Counted from the stretch's first letter, positions 38,101 through 47,393 are shown. The stretch is DNA of 64,000 nucleotides from Paenibacillus prosopidis (GCF_003337375.1 NZ_QPJD01000002.1:434001-498000), one strand, 5' to 3'. Translations and numbers: made by a program. The notes: a model not told the origin generated them from the sequence alone.

Positions 38101-39075
38101 ATGATTCAAACGATTCTCATTCCGATGCTGCTCGGATTCGCTGTCTTTATGTGCGGTATGAAGCTGATGGAGCTTGCTCTGCACCGGCTTGCAGGCCCCC
38201 ATTTGACTCGAATCTTAGAACGATCGACCGCAACGCCCGTTCATGGTCTGGCTATTGGTACTGTTACGACCGCTTTTCTCCAAAGCAGTACGGCTGTCAC
38301 CGTCATTGCAATCGGAATGGTCAACGCAGGACTGCTTACTTTCCCTCGAACGTTAGGCATCATACTTGGCACAAATATCGGAACATGTATAACTACTGAG
38401 CTAATCGGTCTCAATTTAAATAAATTGGCCGTTCCCTTGCTGGTAACATCGGTCGGGCTATGGCTTATCACAGCGCTGTTAGGCGAAATCCGTTTATTTC
38501 CAGCACTTCGAAAGGTACGCTGGCTAAACCTGCTTCGCTATTCTTCTGTCGTTCTATGCGGCTTCAGTCTACTCTTGACCGGTATGACAATGATGCAGGG
38601 CGTCGGCCCGGCTGTGCAAGAAAGCGACATGTTTGGTTGGTTTCTGGCGAAAGCAGACGACAGCTTATGGTGGGGGCTTGCGGCAGGCGCTATTCTTACC
38701 GCTGCAGTACACAGCAGCGCAGCTGTTATCGGCATCATAATGGGTTTTGTATCCATCGGCGCGATGCCTATCGAGCTTGGTGTCGCTGTTGTACTTGGCG
38801 CAAATATCGGCACATGCGCCACTGCCTTGCTAGCTTCAATCGGCGGCACGAAACCAGGTCAGTACGTGGCCATTTCTCACGTTATATTAAACTTAGGCGG
38901 CGCACTGCTGTTCATGCCGTTTGTTGGAGAGCTTACCTCCTTATCCGCCTGGATTTCTGCCTCAGCTTCGGGACAAATTGCCCATGCACAAACGATATTT
39001 AACGTATTAAGCTCATTAATCGCGCTTCCATTCTGCTATTTGCGAGCTTTTCGAAATCTCGATCCGGCAACTTGA
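38101..39075 (+). CDS. Na/Pi cotransporter family protein (PNaS repeats, no PhoU domain)
   Basis: A 324-residue multi-pass membrane protein of the Na+/phosphate cotransporter family. Two repeats are visible: TTAFLQSSTAVTVIAIGMV with GTNIGTCITTELIG, and HSSAAVIGIIMGFV with GANIGTCATALLAS. Family members often carry a C-terminal cytoplasmic PhoU-like domain; here the protein stops soon after the second repeat. The ATG at 38101 follows AAGGAG; an in-frame extension to 37963 overlaps the upstream gene. It converges with the Nudix gene. Whether it transports phosphate is inferred from family only. Confidence 0.85.
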   Translation: MIQTILIPMLLGFAVFMCGMKLMELALHRLAGPHLTRILERSTATPVHGLAIGTVTTAFLQSSTAVTVIAIGMVNAGLLTFPRTLGIILGTNIGTCITTELIGLNLNKLAVPLLVTSVGLWLITALLGEIRLFPALRKVRWLNLLRYSSVVLCGFSLLLTGMTMMQGVGPAVQESDMFGWFLAKADDSLWWGLAAGAILTAAVHSSAAVIGIIMGFVSIGAMPIELGVAVVLGANIGTCATALLASIGGTKPGQYVAISHVILNLGGALLFMPFVGELTSLSAWISASASGQIAHAQTIFNVLSSLIALPFCYLRAFRNLDPAT

Positions 39076-39077
39076 GC

Positions 39078-39509
39078 TTAGTCCGTTTGCAAACCAAGCA
39101 ATTGAAACGCTCCAGCTACAATCCGATGATTGTTGTCATAGCCTGACTGCTTTTGACGCTTCCACGCTTCCTGAGGATCAAACCAGTCGACTCCGCGAAT
39201 TTCCTCGACCTGTGCTTGTAAGGAACCGCCTACCGCTTCCACCAAATAATAATGAACCTCTTTATCTACCGTACCCCATTTATCATGCACATATTGATAT
39301 TTGATCTGGTCAATCGGAGCAATGATGATCCCTTCAAGACCGGTTTCTTCGACGATTTCCCGCAAAGCGGTTTGTTCAACCGTTTCACCGGGCTCCATCT
39401 TCCCTTTCGGCAGAGACACCTTGCCGTATCGATCTTGAATGAGCTGAATTTGCAGCTTCCCTTGCTCGGTACGGCGGTATACGACACCGCCTGCTGAAAT
39501 TTCCTTCAT
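39078..39509 (-). CDS. Nudix hydrolase
   Basis: A 143-residue Nudix-fold pyrophosphohydrolase with the box GKMEPGETVEQTALREIVEETGL (consensus GxxxxxEx7REUxEExGU). The start is ATG 39509 after AAGGGGGAAACGG. The substrate cannot be told from the sequence. Its stop faces the transporter gene with a 2-base gap, and it is the last gene of the mtaB group. Confidence 0.9.
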   Translation of the reverse strand: MKEISAGGVVYRRTEQGKLQIQLIQDRYGKVSLPKGKMEPGETVEQTALREIVEETGLEGIIIAPIDQIKYQYVHDKWGTVDKEVHYYLVEAVGGSLQAQVEEIRGVDWFDPQEAWKRQKQSGYDNNHRIVAGAFQLLGLQTD

Positions 39510-39620
39510 GTCCGTTTCCCCCTTGCAGCGTTTAATGATTAGTATATGCAGCAAAGGATTCCTCCATCTTTTCCGTTTAAGGAATCGAAAGCAAAGGAAT
39601 CCCGGCATTCTTCTCTTTAG

Positions 39621-41012
39621 TTATGCTTCAACGGCTTCCGGCCGCTCCAGTATGAAAGTGTTCATATCCAAGACGCTGCCTTGTGCTTGCTTATCCTCAA
39701 GTACGCGAACTAACGTACCCCGGCATTCGTTGACGCCTGCTTCCGTAATTTTTACCCGGCACAGCTGACCAATAAGGGATTCAGAGCCATCAAACACAAC
39801 TTGAATGTAGTTATCAGTGTAGCCCATAACGAGCCCGGTGCCTGGAGCTCCTTTGTAATCCCGTTCCGGAATAACATCGAGCACTTGACCGACATACTGC
39901 TTCGCATATTGCAGCTGCATTTTTTCGGACAAATCAATCAGCTTATGGACACGTTCATTCTTCACTTCTTCATCTACCTGCTCATCCATCCGCGCTGCCG
40001 GTGTTCCCGTCCGTTTGGAATAAGGGAAGACGTGCATTTCAGCAAATTGAAGCTCCTCCATAAAGCGGAAGCCGCTCTCGAACATTTCTTCCGTTTCACC
40101 CGGGAACCCGACGATGACGTCTGTTGTTATAGCGACACCCGGCATTGCTTCGTGCAATCTTCTGATTTTCGCCGCGAATTCCTCAGTCGTATATTTGCGG
40201 CGCATCCGTTTCAATACGGAATTCTCCCCCGCTTGCAGCGGGATGTGAAGGTGACGGCACATTTTGCTGGAACGATTGAGCACATCAATCATAGCATCGT
40301 CAATTTGGCTCGCTTCAATGGAGCTGATCCGGATACGCTCAAGACCTTCCACCTTGTCCAAATCCCATAACAAGCTGGTCAGATTGTAGTTTTCCATATC
40401 ATCGCCATACCCGCCGGTATGAATACCGGTCAATACGATTTCCTTGTAGCCGGAAGCAACCAGCTGCTTCGCTTGCTCCAGCACGCTTTCCGGAGCACGG
40501 CTCCGGGACAGTCCGCGGGACCATGGAATAATGCAAAATGTACAAAAGTTGTTACAGCCTTCTTGTATTTTCAAGAAAGCGCGTGTCCGCTCAGAAAAGT
40601 CAGGCACGTCCAGCTCTTCAAAATCGCGTGTCTTCATAATATTGCGAACAGCGTTAACCGGCTTACGGTCGCCTTGAATTTGATTCACAAACGTCATTAT
40701 CTTCTCTCGATCTTGCGTTCCGATGACAAGATCGACGCCTTCAATCGCCATAATCTCTGCCGGAGACGTTTGAGCGTAGCAGCCCGTTACCGCAATAACC
40801 GCATCCGGATTGCGGCGAACGGCGCGGCGAATGATTTGACGACTCTTCTTATCTCCCGTATTCGTTACTGTACATGTATTAATAAGATAAACGTCTGCAG
40901 TCGATTCGAAATCGACCTGCTCGTAGCCTTCGTTTTTGAATAGCTGCCAAATCGCTTCCGTATCATAGAAGTTTACTTTACAGCCTAGCGTATAAAATGC
41001 GACCGTTGGCAT
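39621..41012 (-). CDS. mtaB: tRNA t6A37 methylthiotransferase MtaB
   Basis: A 463-residue radical SAM methylthiotransferase that makes ms2t6A37 in tRNA. It has the N-terminal UPF0004 domain (FYTLGCKVNFYDTEAIWQ, cysteines in NTCTVTN and TGCYAQT), the radical SAM cluster CNNFCTFC with IPWSRGLSRSR, and a TRAM domain. ATG 41012 is preferred over GTG 41021, which overlaps the ribosome-binding site. The rsmE stop overlaps the GTG region by a few bases. In B. subtilis it is yqeV, in the prmA-rsmE-mtaB group. Confidence 0.95.
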   Translation of the reverse strand: MPTVAFYTLGCKVNFYDTEAIWQLFKNEGYEQVDFESTADVYLINTCTVTNTGDKKSRQIIRRAVRRNPDAVIAVTGCYAQTSPAEIMAIEGVDLVIGTQDREKIMTFVNQIQGDRKPVNAVRNIMKTRDFEELDVPDFSERTRAFLKIQEGCNNFCTFCIIPWSRGLSRSRAPESVLEQAKQLVASGYKEIVLTGIHTGGYGDDMENYNLTSLLWDLDKVEGLERIRISSIEASQIDDAMIDVLNRSSKMCRHLHIPLQAGENSVLKRMRRKYTTEEFAAKIRRLHEAMPGVAITTDVIVGFPGETEEMFESGFRFMEELQFAEMHVFPYSKRTGTPAARMDEQVDEEVKNERVHKLIDLSEKMQLQYAKQYVGQVLDVIPERDYKGAPGTGLVMGYTDNYIQVVFDGSESLIGQLCRVKITEAGVNECRGTLVRVLEDKQAQGSVLDMNTFILERPEAVEA

Positions 41013-41017
41013 AGTGG

Positions 41018-41803
41018 TCACGCTCCCCCCATTTCACCAGATTCATATAATAAGCAGGTTAATCCGACGATACCCGCAGTTTCCGTTCGTAAAATCCTCT
41101 TGCCCAGGCCTACTAAAACGGCACCCGCCGCCTCCGCCTCGGCTGCCTCACGCTCCGTAAAGCCGCCCTCTGAACCAACAATAAGCAGCACGCTTGGCGA
41201 GCTTACGTCTTCTGATCCCTCTTGCTGCTTCATCCACTCTTGTACGGCCGAACGAATTCCCTTCCCGTGCGCAGCATAACCCTCGCGCTCATAGCAGAAC
41301 AAAGCAAGATTATACGAGTCTATCGACTTCATAAGATCCCGCCAGCTATGCACCGGCTCAATTTCCGGAATACGATTTCGATGCGCTTGCTCCGCTGCTT
41401 CCTTCGCAATTTTGCCCCAGCGTTCAATCCGTTTTGCTTCCTTCTTGCTGTCGTACTGGACGATCATTCGCTCTGACTGAAAAGGAACAAACGCATAGGC
41501 ACCAATTTCTGTCCCTTTCTGAATAACCAGCTCCATCTTGTCGGCTTTAGGCAAGCTTTGAGCAATCGTAACCGACCAGCTGGACTCGCTGTCCGAACTT
41601 AGCATCTGGACAATATCTGCAGTAATCTGCATAGGTGAAGCTTCACGTACGGCAACAAGCGCAGTGCGCGATTGCCCGTCGCTGACAATAAATTTATCGC
41701 CCGGCTTCGTACGCATGACACGAACAGCATGATGCGCATCCTCGCCAATTATGCGGACATGGGAGTCCCGAAACTGCTCAGCCGCTACAAAATATCGTTG
41801 CAT
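41018..41803 (-). CDS. rsmE: 16S rRNA (uracil(1498)-N3)-methyltransferase RsmE
   Basis: A 261-residue SPOUT-family methyltransferase that makes m3U1498 in 16S rRNA. It starts MQRYFVAAEQF, and the knot region contains VLLIVGSEGGFTEREAAEAEAAGAVLVGLGKRILRTETA, a typical RsmE sequence. The ATG at 41803 is used. A TTG at 41830 is possible but less like the family. Confidence 0.95.
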   Translation of the reverse strand: MQRYFVAAEQFRDSHVRIIGEDAHHAVRVMRTKPGDKFIVSDGQSRTALVAVREASPMQITADIVQMLSSDSESSWSVTIAQSLPKADKMELVIQKGTEIGAYAFVPFQSERMIVQYDSKKEAKRIERWGKIAKEAAEQAHRNRIPEIEPVHSWRDLMKSIDSYNLALFCYEREGYAAHGKGIRSAVQEWMKQQEGSEDVSSPSVLLIVGSEGGFTEREAAEAEAAGAVLVGLGKRILRTETAGIVGLTCLLYESGEMGGA

Positions 41804-41929
41804 CGTTGTTGTCCAACCACCCTTAACCAAATTCCATCCTTCATAATAGCATGTTTTACTTTGAAAAATCTATGATAAACCGTTGCCAGTCTAGACGTGT
41901 TCACTTTCGTAACGACAGCATTCTGACTG

Positions 41930-42604
41930 CTAGAAAAATAAATGGTTTGCTACTAAAACCGTGTTTCTAATTAATACATCCGATAAATTCAATATCGGAT
42001 CTAACGTCACCCTGCGCAGCGGCGGGATAAACACGATAAGGAGGAAAATAAACATTCCCCACTGCACATTCTGATCCATTTTATACCGGATCTTAAGCGG
42101 CATCAAATCCGATATGATTCGGTATCCATCAAGTGGAGGAAGGGGTATAAGGTTAAAAACAAATAATAAAAAATTCAGTGAAATAACATAGCTGAAAAAA
42201 CGTTCCACTGCCATACTTACACCGACAGAGCTTTCATTCAGCATGCCGGAAGCGCTGATCGCCACAATCATAAAAACAGCAATCATACCAATTAACAAAT
42301 TACTGAGGGGTCCCACTGCTGTTACAACTATGCTCATTAACCTGGGATTTCTGAACTTGCTCGGATTAACAGGAACGGGCTTCGCCCATCCAAACCCTGC
42401 TATCAAAATTAGAATGGTCCCTAAAACGTCCAAATGGACGCGAGGATTAAGCGTTACACGTCCTGCATTATATGCGGTATCGTCACCAAACTTATACGCG
42501 CTGTAGGCATGAGCGAACTCATGCACCGTGAATGCGATAATAAGAGCGAGCACCAGAAACGGCAGATCCTCTAATGGGTACCTCAGAAAGCTCTGTATAT
42601 CCAT
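41930..42604 (-). CDS. Site-2 protease family protein (M50 metalloprotease)
   Basis: A 224-residue polytopic zinc protease-like protein. HEFAH (HExxH) lies in IAFTVHEFAHAYSAYKFGDDTA, followed by AGRVTLNPRVHLDVLG and the second metal motif PLPPLDGYRI. Small M50B proteins of this type are common, but targets are unknown. Start ATG 42604 overlaps the prmA stop by one base (TGATG), suggesting coupling. It is an addition to the prmA-rsmE-mtaB cluster of B. subtilis. Confidence 0.85.
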   Translation of the reverse strand: MDIQSFLRYPLEDLPFLVLALIIAFTVHEFAHAYSAYKFGDDTAYNAGRVTLNPRVHLDVLGTILILIAGFGWAKPVPVNPSKFRNPRLMSIVVTAVGPLSNLLIGMIAVFMIVAISASGMLNESSVGVSMAVERFFSYVISLNFLLFVFNLIPLPPLDGYRIISDLMPLKIRYKMDQNVQWGMFIFLLIVFIPPLRRVTLDPILNLSDVLIRNTVLVANHLFF

Positions 42605-43590
42605 CAAACCACCTGCGGCTTTCTCGCTACGAATGCAATCCAATCCTCATCGCGGCGCTTCTCGACAATTTCGAAGCCTGAACGGATCAAACCATCTTCC
42701 ACATCGGTTTCTTTATTTTTGTAAACGCCTGAAGCGATATAAATACCGTTCGGTTTCAATGCAGCGTAAACATCGTCAACGAACAGCAATATGATTTCCG
42801 CTAAAATATTCGCAACGACTAAATCAACCGGTAAAGACACATGGAGCGTACCGCTAGCCGTGCCAGCTTCGCCTTCTTTAAGCACGCCAAGCAGATCACT
42901 TAGCCTTACTTCGATTTGGTGCGAAAGATCATTCAGCTTCACGTTCTCCGTCGCGCTAGATACTGCAATCGGATCAAGATCAAGCGCAAGCACGCTCTTT
43001 GCCCCTAGGCGGCAAGCACCGATTGCCAATATCCCTGAGCCTGTGCCTACGTCAATCATTTCTTCCCCGCCGCGAACGACTGACTCAAGAGTCTGCAAGC
43101 AAAGCGCTGTCGTAGGGTGCGTTCCCGTTCCAAAAGCCATACCTGGATCCAACTCAATAATGCGCTCATTCGGGGCAGCTTCGTACTCTTCCCAAGTAGG
43201 TTTTATGGTCAACGTGTCAGACACGCGAATCGGCTTGAAATACTGCTTCCACGCGGTAGCCCAATCCTCGTCGTCTACGGCAGCGGCCGAATATACGACA
43301 TCTCCAGGATCAATGTCAAATTCACGCAGCTCTTCGATACGGGGCTTCAATACTTCAATCAATGCGTCGGTATCCGTGTCTTCCGTAAAATACCCTTTTA
43401 TAATCGCCTGACCTTCGGGTATATCGTTAAGCGGCAGCTCATACCATTGTCCCAGCGACGTATCACGCGTCTTGTTAAGCGTTCCTGATTCTTCAATGGA
43501 TACGCCGCCGGCTCCCATTTCATGCAAAAAGTTCGAAATCATCTCCTGTGCCTCTTCGGTCGTAGAGATGGTTAGCTCATGCCATTTCAT
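42604..43590 (-). CDS. prmA: Ribosomal protein L11 methyltransferase PrmA
   Basis: A 328-residue SAM-dependent methyltransferase that trimethylates ribosomal protein L11. An N-terminal substrate-recognition domain is followed by WEEYEAAPNERIIELDPGMAFGTGTHPTTALCL and the SAM motif EEMIDVGTGSGILAIGACRLGA. ATG follows GGAGGATAA. It starts the prmA-M50-rsmE-mtaB group with its own promoter. Confidence 0.96.
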   Translation of the reverse strand: MKWHELTISTTEEAQEMISNFLHEMGAGGVSIEESGTLNKTRDTSLGQWYELPLNDIPEGQAIIKGYFTEDTDTDALIEVLKPRIEELREFDIDPGDVVYSAAAVDDEDWATAWKQYFKPIRVSDTLTIKPTWEEYEAAPNERIIELDPGMAFGTGTHPTTALCLQTLESVVRGGEEMIDVGTGSGILAIGACRLGAKSVLALDLDPIAVSSATENVKLNDLSHQIEVRLSDLLGVLKEGEAGTASGTLHVSLPVDLVVANILAEIILLFVDDVYAALKPNGIYIASGVYKNKETDVEDGLIRSGFEIVEKRRDEDWIAFVARKPQVV

Positions 43591-43625
43591 ATGTATTATC
43601 CTCCAATGCTAAAAACCTAACATCT

Positions 43626-43655
43626 ATTGTACACTAGAGTAGTGCCTTTGCACAA
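43626..43655 (-). promoter_or_regulatory. Putative prmA promoter
   Basis: On the minus strand TTGTGC (43655-43650) and TACAAT (43631-43626) are separated by 18 bases. The -10 matches the consensus well; the -35 is weak. Confidence 0.6.
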
Positions 43656-43726
43656 AAAAATCAGAGTGTAAAATATTCGAACCGCCGATGCCATGACATC
43701 TCCCGAAACCGACTCAAGCGTATTGC

Positions 43727-43759
43727 AAAAAAAAGCCTGCAAGCAAACGCCTGCAGACT
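43727..43759 (-). terminator. Terminator after the 43767-43973 gene
   Basis: GTCTGCA and TGCAGGC arms pair around a 10-base loop, and a long T run follows on the minus strand. It ends the small two-gene unit downstream of dnaJ. Confidence 0.82.
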
Positions 43760-43766
43760 CTCTTAC

Positions 43767-43973
43767 TTACATACCCCTCGTATCCGTATATCCGCCAATT
43801 TGATGGATGAGATGCAGCGCCCGCTCGGCAACCTCTTCATCCACGGTTGCTGTTAAAATGCCGCTCTCGAATAATCCGTTTACTTCGAATGCGCGCAGCG
43901 CTTGCAGCTTGTGCAAGGCTTCCTGAGCAGCGCTCTCGCCTTCGAACATTGCACGTATTTCAATCTGACTCAT
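43767..43973 (-). CDS. Hypothetical 68-residue protein downstream of the YfhD-like gene
   Basis: A 68-residue soluble protein (MSQIEIRAMFEGESAAQEAL at the start, ILTATVDEEVAERALHLIHQ near the end) predicted to be helical and strand-mixed. The start overlaps the end of the YfhD-like gene by 14 bases, so it depends on translational coupling or a weak site. It ends at a good terminator. No family was recognised. A longer reading in the same frame (to 44042) overlaps the neighbour more and is less likely. Confidence 0.55.
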   Translation of the reverse strand: MSQIEIRAMFEGESAAQEALHKLQALRAFEVNGLFESGILTATVDEEVAERALHLIHQIGGYTDTRGM

Positions 43974-44127
43974 GGCTAATCTCGTTACGTTGATCTGCAG
44001 CAGCGGCACGCCGGGCAGCCTGACGATCTGCTTCATCGGCAAGCTCCTCGGAAAACTCTACATCCTCGTTTTTTGCTATAGGCAACTGAGCAAAGTTTAT
44101 TTTTTCCAAATTGTTTTTATCAGTCAT
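43960..44127 (-). CDS. YfhD family protein (small, acidic)
   Basis: A 55-residue protein (MTDKNNLEKINFAQLPIAK, then EDVEFSEELADEADRQAARR, then AAADQRNEISHESD). The core EFSEELADEAD...A..RAAAADxR fits the small YfhD family of Bacillales, which has no known biochemical role and is often linked to spores. GGAGGGG sits 6 bases before ATG 44127. Upstream a CATACTA motif resembles the -10 of sporulation sigma factors, a weak hint only. Confidence 0.65.
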   Translation of the reverse strand: MTDKNNLEKINFAQLPIAKNEDVEFSEELADEADRQAARRAAAADQRNEISHESD

Positions 44128-44217
44128 TTTATGTCCCCTCCGGAAGTTTGTTGTAGTATGGTTTTGCTACCCGAATAGGATTTGTTTGTCCCTAACAAAC
44201 TATACTGTCATTAGACG

Positions 44218-44258
44218 AAAAAAGACGTTCCGGGTTATTCACCGCGGAACGCCTTTTT
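44218..44258 (-). terminator. dnaJ terminator overlapping its stop codon
   Basis: On the minus strand GGCGTTCC...GGAACGTC encloses the TAA stop codon of dnaJ in the loop and is followed by TTTTTT. The stem's 5' arm is the last codons of dnaJ itself. Confidence 0.85.
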
Positions 44259-45359
44259 CATACGCTCGAAAATAGACTCATGATGCTCTTGTTCATTAGA
44301 TGTATCGCTGCTCAGTCCGCCGAATTGACGCAGAAGCTCCTTCTGTTCATCGGTCAGGTTAGTCGGCGTAACAATGGTTACCTTCACATGCTGATCGCCT
44401 TGACCGTAGCCTCGCAGCTTAGGTACGCCTTTTCCTTTAAGACGGAAGTACGTTCCTGTCTGCGTACCGGCCGGAACTTTCAGCTTTACCTTCTCCGTAA
44501 GCGTTGGAATCTCAATCTCGTCACCAAGCGTTGCCTGAACGAACGTGAGTGGAACCTCGCAATAAATGTCGTCTCCCTCGCGTTCGAAAAACTCATGCGA
44601 TTTCACGCGAATGACAATATACAGATCGCCTGCAGGTCCGCCGCGAAGACCACCTTCGCCTTCACCGGACATGCGGATTTGAGCGCCGTCATCAACACCT
44701 GCTGGAATGCGAATATTTATTTTGCGTTGACGCTTCACTTTACCTGCGCCATGGCAAGTTCCGCATTTTTCTTTAATTACACGGCCGGTGCCGCTGCAGT
44801 TTGTACATGCCCGGCGATTAACCATGCGTCCAAATGGCGTATTTTGAACAACCTCTTGCTGCCCGCTGCCTTTACATACCGAACAGGATTCCGGTTTCGT
44901 ACCCGGCTTCGCTCCATTACCATGACAAGTATCGCAAGTTTCCGTACGGGGAATCGTAATTTCCGTCTCTTTACCGAAAACAGCTTCCTTAAACTCAACG
45001 GTCATCGTATATTGCAGATCGTTACCGCGCTGAGGCGCATTCGGATCGCGGCGTCCGCCGCCTCCGCCAAAAAACATATCGAATATATCGCCGAAGCCGC
45101 CAAAGTCTTGAGCGCCGCCTCCGCCGCCCATACCCTGATTCGGATCCACATGTCCGAACCGGTCATAGGTGGAGCGCTTGCCGTCATCGCTCAGCACATC
45201 ATAAGCTTCCTTCACTTCTTTGAACTTGGATTCAGCATCTGCCTCCTTATTCACGTCAGGGTGATACTGCCGTGCGAGCTTTCGGTAGGACTTCTTAATA
45301 TCATCTGCCGAGGCGTCCTTACCAAGACCGAGCACCTCATAATAATCACGTTTTGCCAC
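44235..45359 (-). CDS. dnaJ: Chaperone protein DnaJ
   Basis: A 374-residue type I J-domain cochaperone. J-domain: [35 protein letters not shown] with HPD. A Gly/Phe-rich region ([16 protein letters not shown]) and four CxxCxGxG zinc repeats follow ([43 protein letters not shown]), then the substrate domain. The start is a GTG at 45359 after GGAGGTGAG. It is the last gene of hrcA-grpE-dnaK-dnaJ. Confidence 0.97.
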   Translation of the reverse strand: MAKRDYYEVLGLGKDASADDIKKSYRKLARQYHPDVNKEADAESKFKEVKEAYDVLSDDGKRSTYDRFGHVDPNQGMGGGGGAQDFGGFGDIFDMFFGGGGGRRDPNAPQRGNDLQYTMTVEFKEAVFGKETEITIPRTETCDTCHGNGAKPGTKPESCSVCKGSGQQEVVQNTPFGRMVNRRACTNCSGTGRVIKEKCGTCHGAGKVKRQRKINIRIPAGVDDGAQIRMSGEGEGGLRGGPAGDLYIVIRVKSHEFFEREGDDIYCEVPLTFVQATLGDEIEIPTLTEKVKLKVPAGTQTGTYFRLKGKGVPKLRGYGQGDQHVKVTIVTPTNLTDEQKELLRQFGGLSSDTSNEQEHHESIFERMKKAFRGE

Positions 45360-45413
45360 CTGATCTCACCTCCGCTATTATCATATGATTCCATGTGCAT
45401 AAACGCACGAAAG

Positions 45414-45448
45414 GAGGTCAAAGCCAGGTAGCGCCTGTCTTTGACCTC
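45414..45448 (-). promoter_or_regulatory. dnaK-dnaJ intergenic hairpin
   Basis: GAGGTCAAAG and CTTTGACCTC arms pair with GACAGGCGCTACCTG inside, giving a stable stem. It has no T run. It may be an mRNA processing or stability element that separates dnaK from dnaJ expression. The 3' arm runs into a GACCTCCTTT segment. Confidence 0.6.
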
Positions 45449-45462
45449 TCGCCCGCTACACT

Positions 45463-47301
45463 TTATTTCTTATCGTCAACCACTTCGTAATCAGCATCGA
45501 CTACGTTGTCTCTACCCTTTGCCGCGCCTGCTTCAGGCTCTGCGCCTTCAGCAGCTTGCGCTGCTTGAGCTGCTTGCTCATACAGCTTAACGGATAATTG
45601 TTGTACGATTTGCGTCAGCTCTTCAGTAGCTGCATTAATTTGCTCGAGATCGTCAGTCGCTAGTGCCGCAACAACCTTCTCTTTCGCCGCATTTGCTTTT
45701 TCGATTTCGGAAGGATCTACTTTATCGCCAAGATCTTTAATTGTTTTGTCAACGGAGTAGATCAATTGGTCTGCGCTGTTTTTCGCTTCTACAAGATCAC
45801 GGCGTTTGCGGTCTTCTTCCGCGTTCAGCTCAGCATCCTTCATCATTTTCTCAATTTCCTCATCGCTCAAGCCGCTCGACGAAGTGATCGTAATTTTTTG
45901 GCTCTTGCCTGTTCCTTTATCAAGGGCAGATACGTTAACGATACCGTTGGCATCGATATCGAAAGTAACTTCGATTTGCGGTACGCCGCGCGGTGCAAGA
46001 GGAATATCGTTCAATGTGAAACGGCCAAGCGTTTTGTTTCCGTTCGCCATAGAGCGTTCACCTTGCAGGACGTGAATTTCTACGCCTGGCTGATTATCCG
46101 CATATGTCGAGAATACTTGCGATTTGCTGGTAGGAATCGTTGTGTTACGGTCGATCATTTTTGTAAATACGCCGCCTGCAGTCTCGATACCAAGGGACAA
46201 CGGAGTAACGTCGAGCAATACAACGTCTTTCACATCGCCAGTCAGAACGCCCGCTTGAACAGCTGCGCCGAGAGCAACAACCTCATCCGGGTTTACGCCT
46301 TTGTGCGGCTCTTTGCCGATCAATTTTTTAACGGCATCTTGAACGGCAGGAATTCGAGTCGATCCGCCAACAAGAACCACTTTATCGATGTCGCTAGGGG
46401 ACATGCCTGCATCGCTAAGCGCTTGACGAGTAGGTCCAAGCGTACGCTCAACAAGTCCGGCAGCAAGCTCTTCGAATTTCGCGCGTGTAAGGCTCATTTC
46501 CAAGTGCTGAGGAACGCCGTCTACCATTGTAATAAATGGAAGGGAGATCGCAGAAGTCAACACGCCGGAAAGCTCTTTTTTCGCTTTTTCAGCAGCATCC
46601 TTCAAACGTTGTACAGCCGCTTTATCTTTGGAAAGATCAATTCCTTGATCCTTCTTGAATTCATTTACAAGGTGGTCGATGATCACTTGGTCAAAGTCAT
46701 CGCCGCCAAGCTTGTTGTCGCCGCTTGTTGCTTTAACTTCAAAGAAACCGTCGCCCAGCTCAAGGATCGATACGTCAAACGTACCGCCGCCAAGGTCATA
46801 TACAAGGATCGTTTGATCTTCTGTTTTCTCAAGACCGTATGCAAGTGCAGCCGCTGTTGGCTCATTGACGATACGAAGTACTTCAAGACCGGCGATTTTA
46901 CCTGCATCCTTCGTTGCTTGACGCTGGCTGTCGTTGAAGTAAGCAGGAACGGTAATAACCGCTTGCGTTACGGTTTGGCCCAAGTAAGCTTCTGCGTCGG
47001 CTTTCAGCTTTTGCAGGATAATTGCGGAAATCTCTTGCGGTGTATATTCTTTATCATCGATTTTTTCTTTGTGATTCGTACCGATGTGACGCTTAATCGA
47101 GCTGATCGTACGGTCAGGGTTTGTGATCGCTTGACGCTTTGCCGTTTCGCCGACTACGCGCTCGCCATCCTTCTTAAAACCGACAACCGAAGGAGTTGTG
47201 CGGTTACCTTCCGGGTTTGGAATTACGACGGCTTCGCCGCCCTCCATTACTGCTACGCAAGAGTTAGTTGTACCAAGGTCAATACCAATTACTTTACTCA
47301 T
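45463..47301 (-). CDS. dnaK: Molecular chaperone DnaK (Hsp70)
   Basis: A 612-residue Hsp70 chaperone. ATPase domain: [56 protein letters not shown] and [13 protein letters not shown]. Substrate-binding domain begins at [20 protein letters not shown] and the lid is Ala/Glu-rich near the end. ATG follows GGAGGAACT. Its 5' leader contains a degraded copy of the hairpin repeat. Confidence 0.98.
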   Translation of the reverse strand: MSKVIGIDLGTTNSCVAVMEGGEAVVIPNPEGNRTTPSVVGFKKDGERVVGETAKRQAITNPDRTISSIKRHIGTNHKEKIDDKEYTPQEISAIILQKLKADAEAYLGQTVTQAVITVPAYFNDSQRQATKDAGKIAGLEVLRIVNEPTAAALAYGLEKTEDQTILVYDLGGGTFDVSILELGDGFFEVKATSGDNKLGGDDFDQVIIDHLVNEFKKDQGIDLSKDKAAVQRLKDAAEKAKKELSGVLTSAISLPFITMVDGVPQHLEMSLTRAKFEELAAGLVERTLGPTRQALSDAGMSPSDIDKVVLVGGSTRIPAVQDAVKKLIGKEPHKGVNPDEVVALGAAVQAGVLTGDVKDVVLLDVTPLSLGIETAGGVFTKMIDRNTTIPTSKSQVFSTYADNQPGVEIHVLQGERSMANGNKTLGRFTLNDIPLAPRGVPQIEVTFDIDANGIVNVSALDKGTGKSQKITITSSSGLSDEEIEKMMKDAELNAEEDRKRRDLVEAKNSADQLIYSVDKTIKDLGDKVDPSEIEKANAAKEKVVAALATDDLEQINAATEELTQIVQQLSVKLYEQAAQAAQAAEGAEPEAGAAKGRDNVVDADYEVVDDKK

Positions 47302-47329
47302 CGCTTAGTTCCTCCTAGATTATTTAGTT

Positions 47330-47362
47330 TGAAGCAAAGCCTACATCGTAAGCTTTAATTTT
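47330..47362. repeat. Degraded hairpin repeat copy in the dnaK leader
   Basis: The segment AGTTTGAAGCAAAGCCTAC then ATCGTAAGCTTTA matches the hairpin repeat consensus with several changes. It lies between the grpE stop and the dnaK ribosome-binding site, 29 bases from the dnaK start. Confidence 0.6.
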
Positions 47363-47393
47363 TTCTGATTTATTAAAAATGAAGTCATTGCGC

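Noticed and set aside
38460..39002. 180-codon open frame inside the Na/Pi transporter gene
   Set aside because: Alternative frame of the transporter; basic, low-complexity translation.
44280..45431. 383-codon open frame opposite dnaJ
   Set aside because: Shadow of the dnaJ coding sequence with no known domain.
45766..47358. Long open frame (530 codons) on the plus strand opposite dnaK
   Set aside because: It is a reverse-strand shadow of dnaK caused by codon bias; such frames are common opposite dnaK. No ribosome-binding site or plausible protein family.
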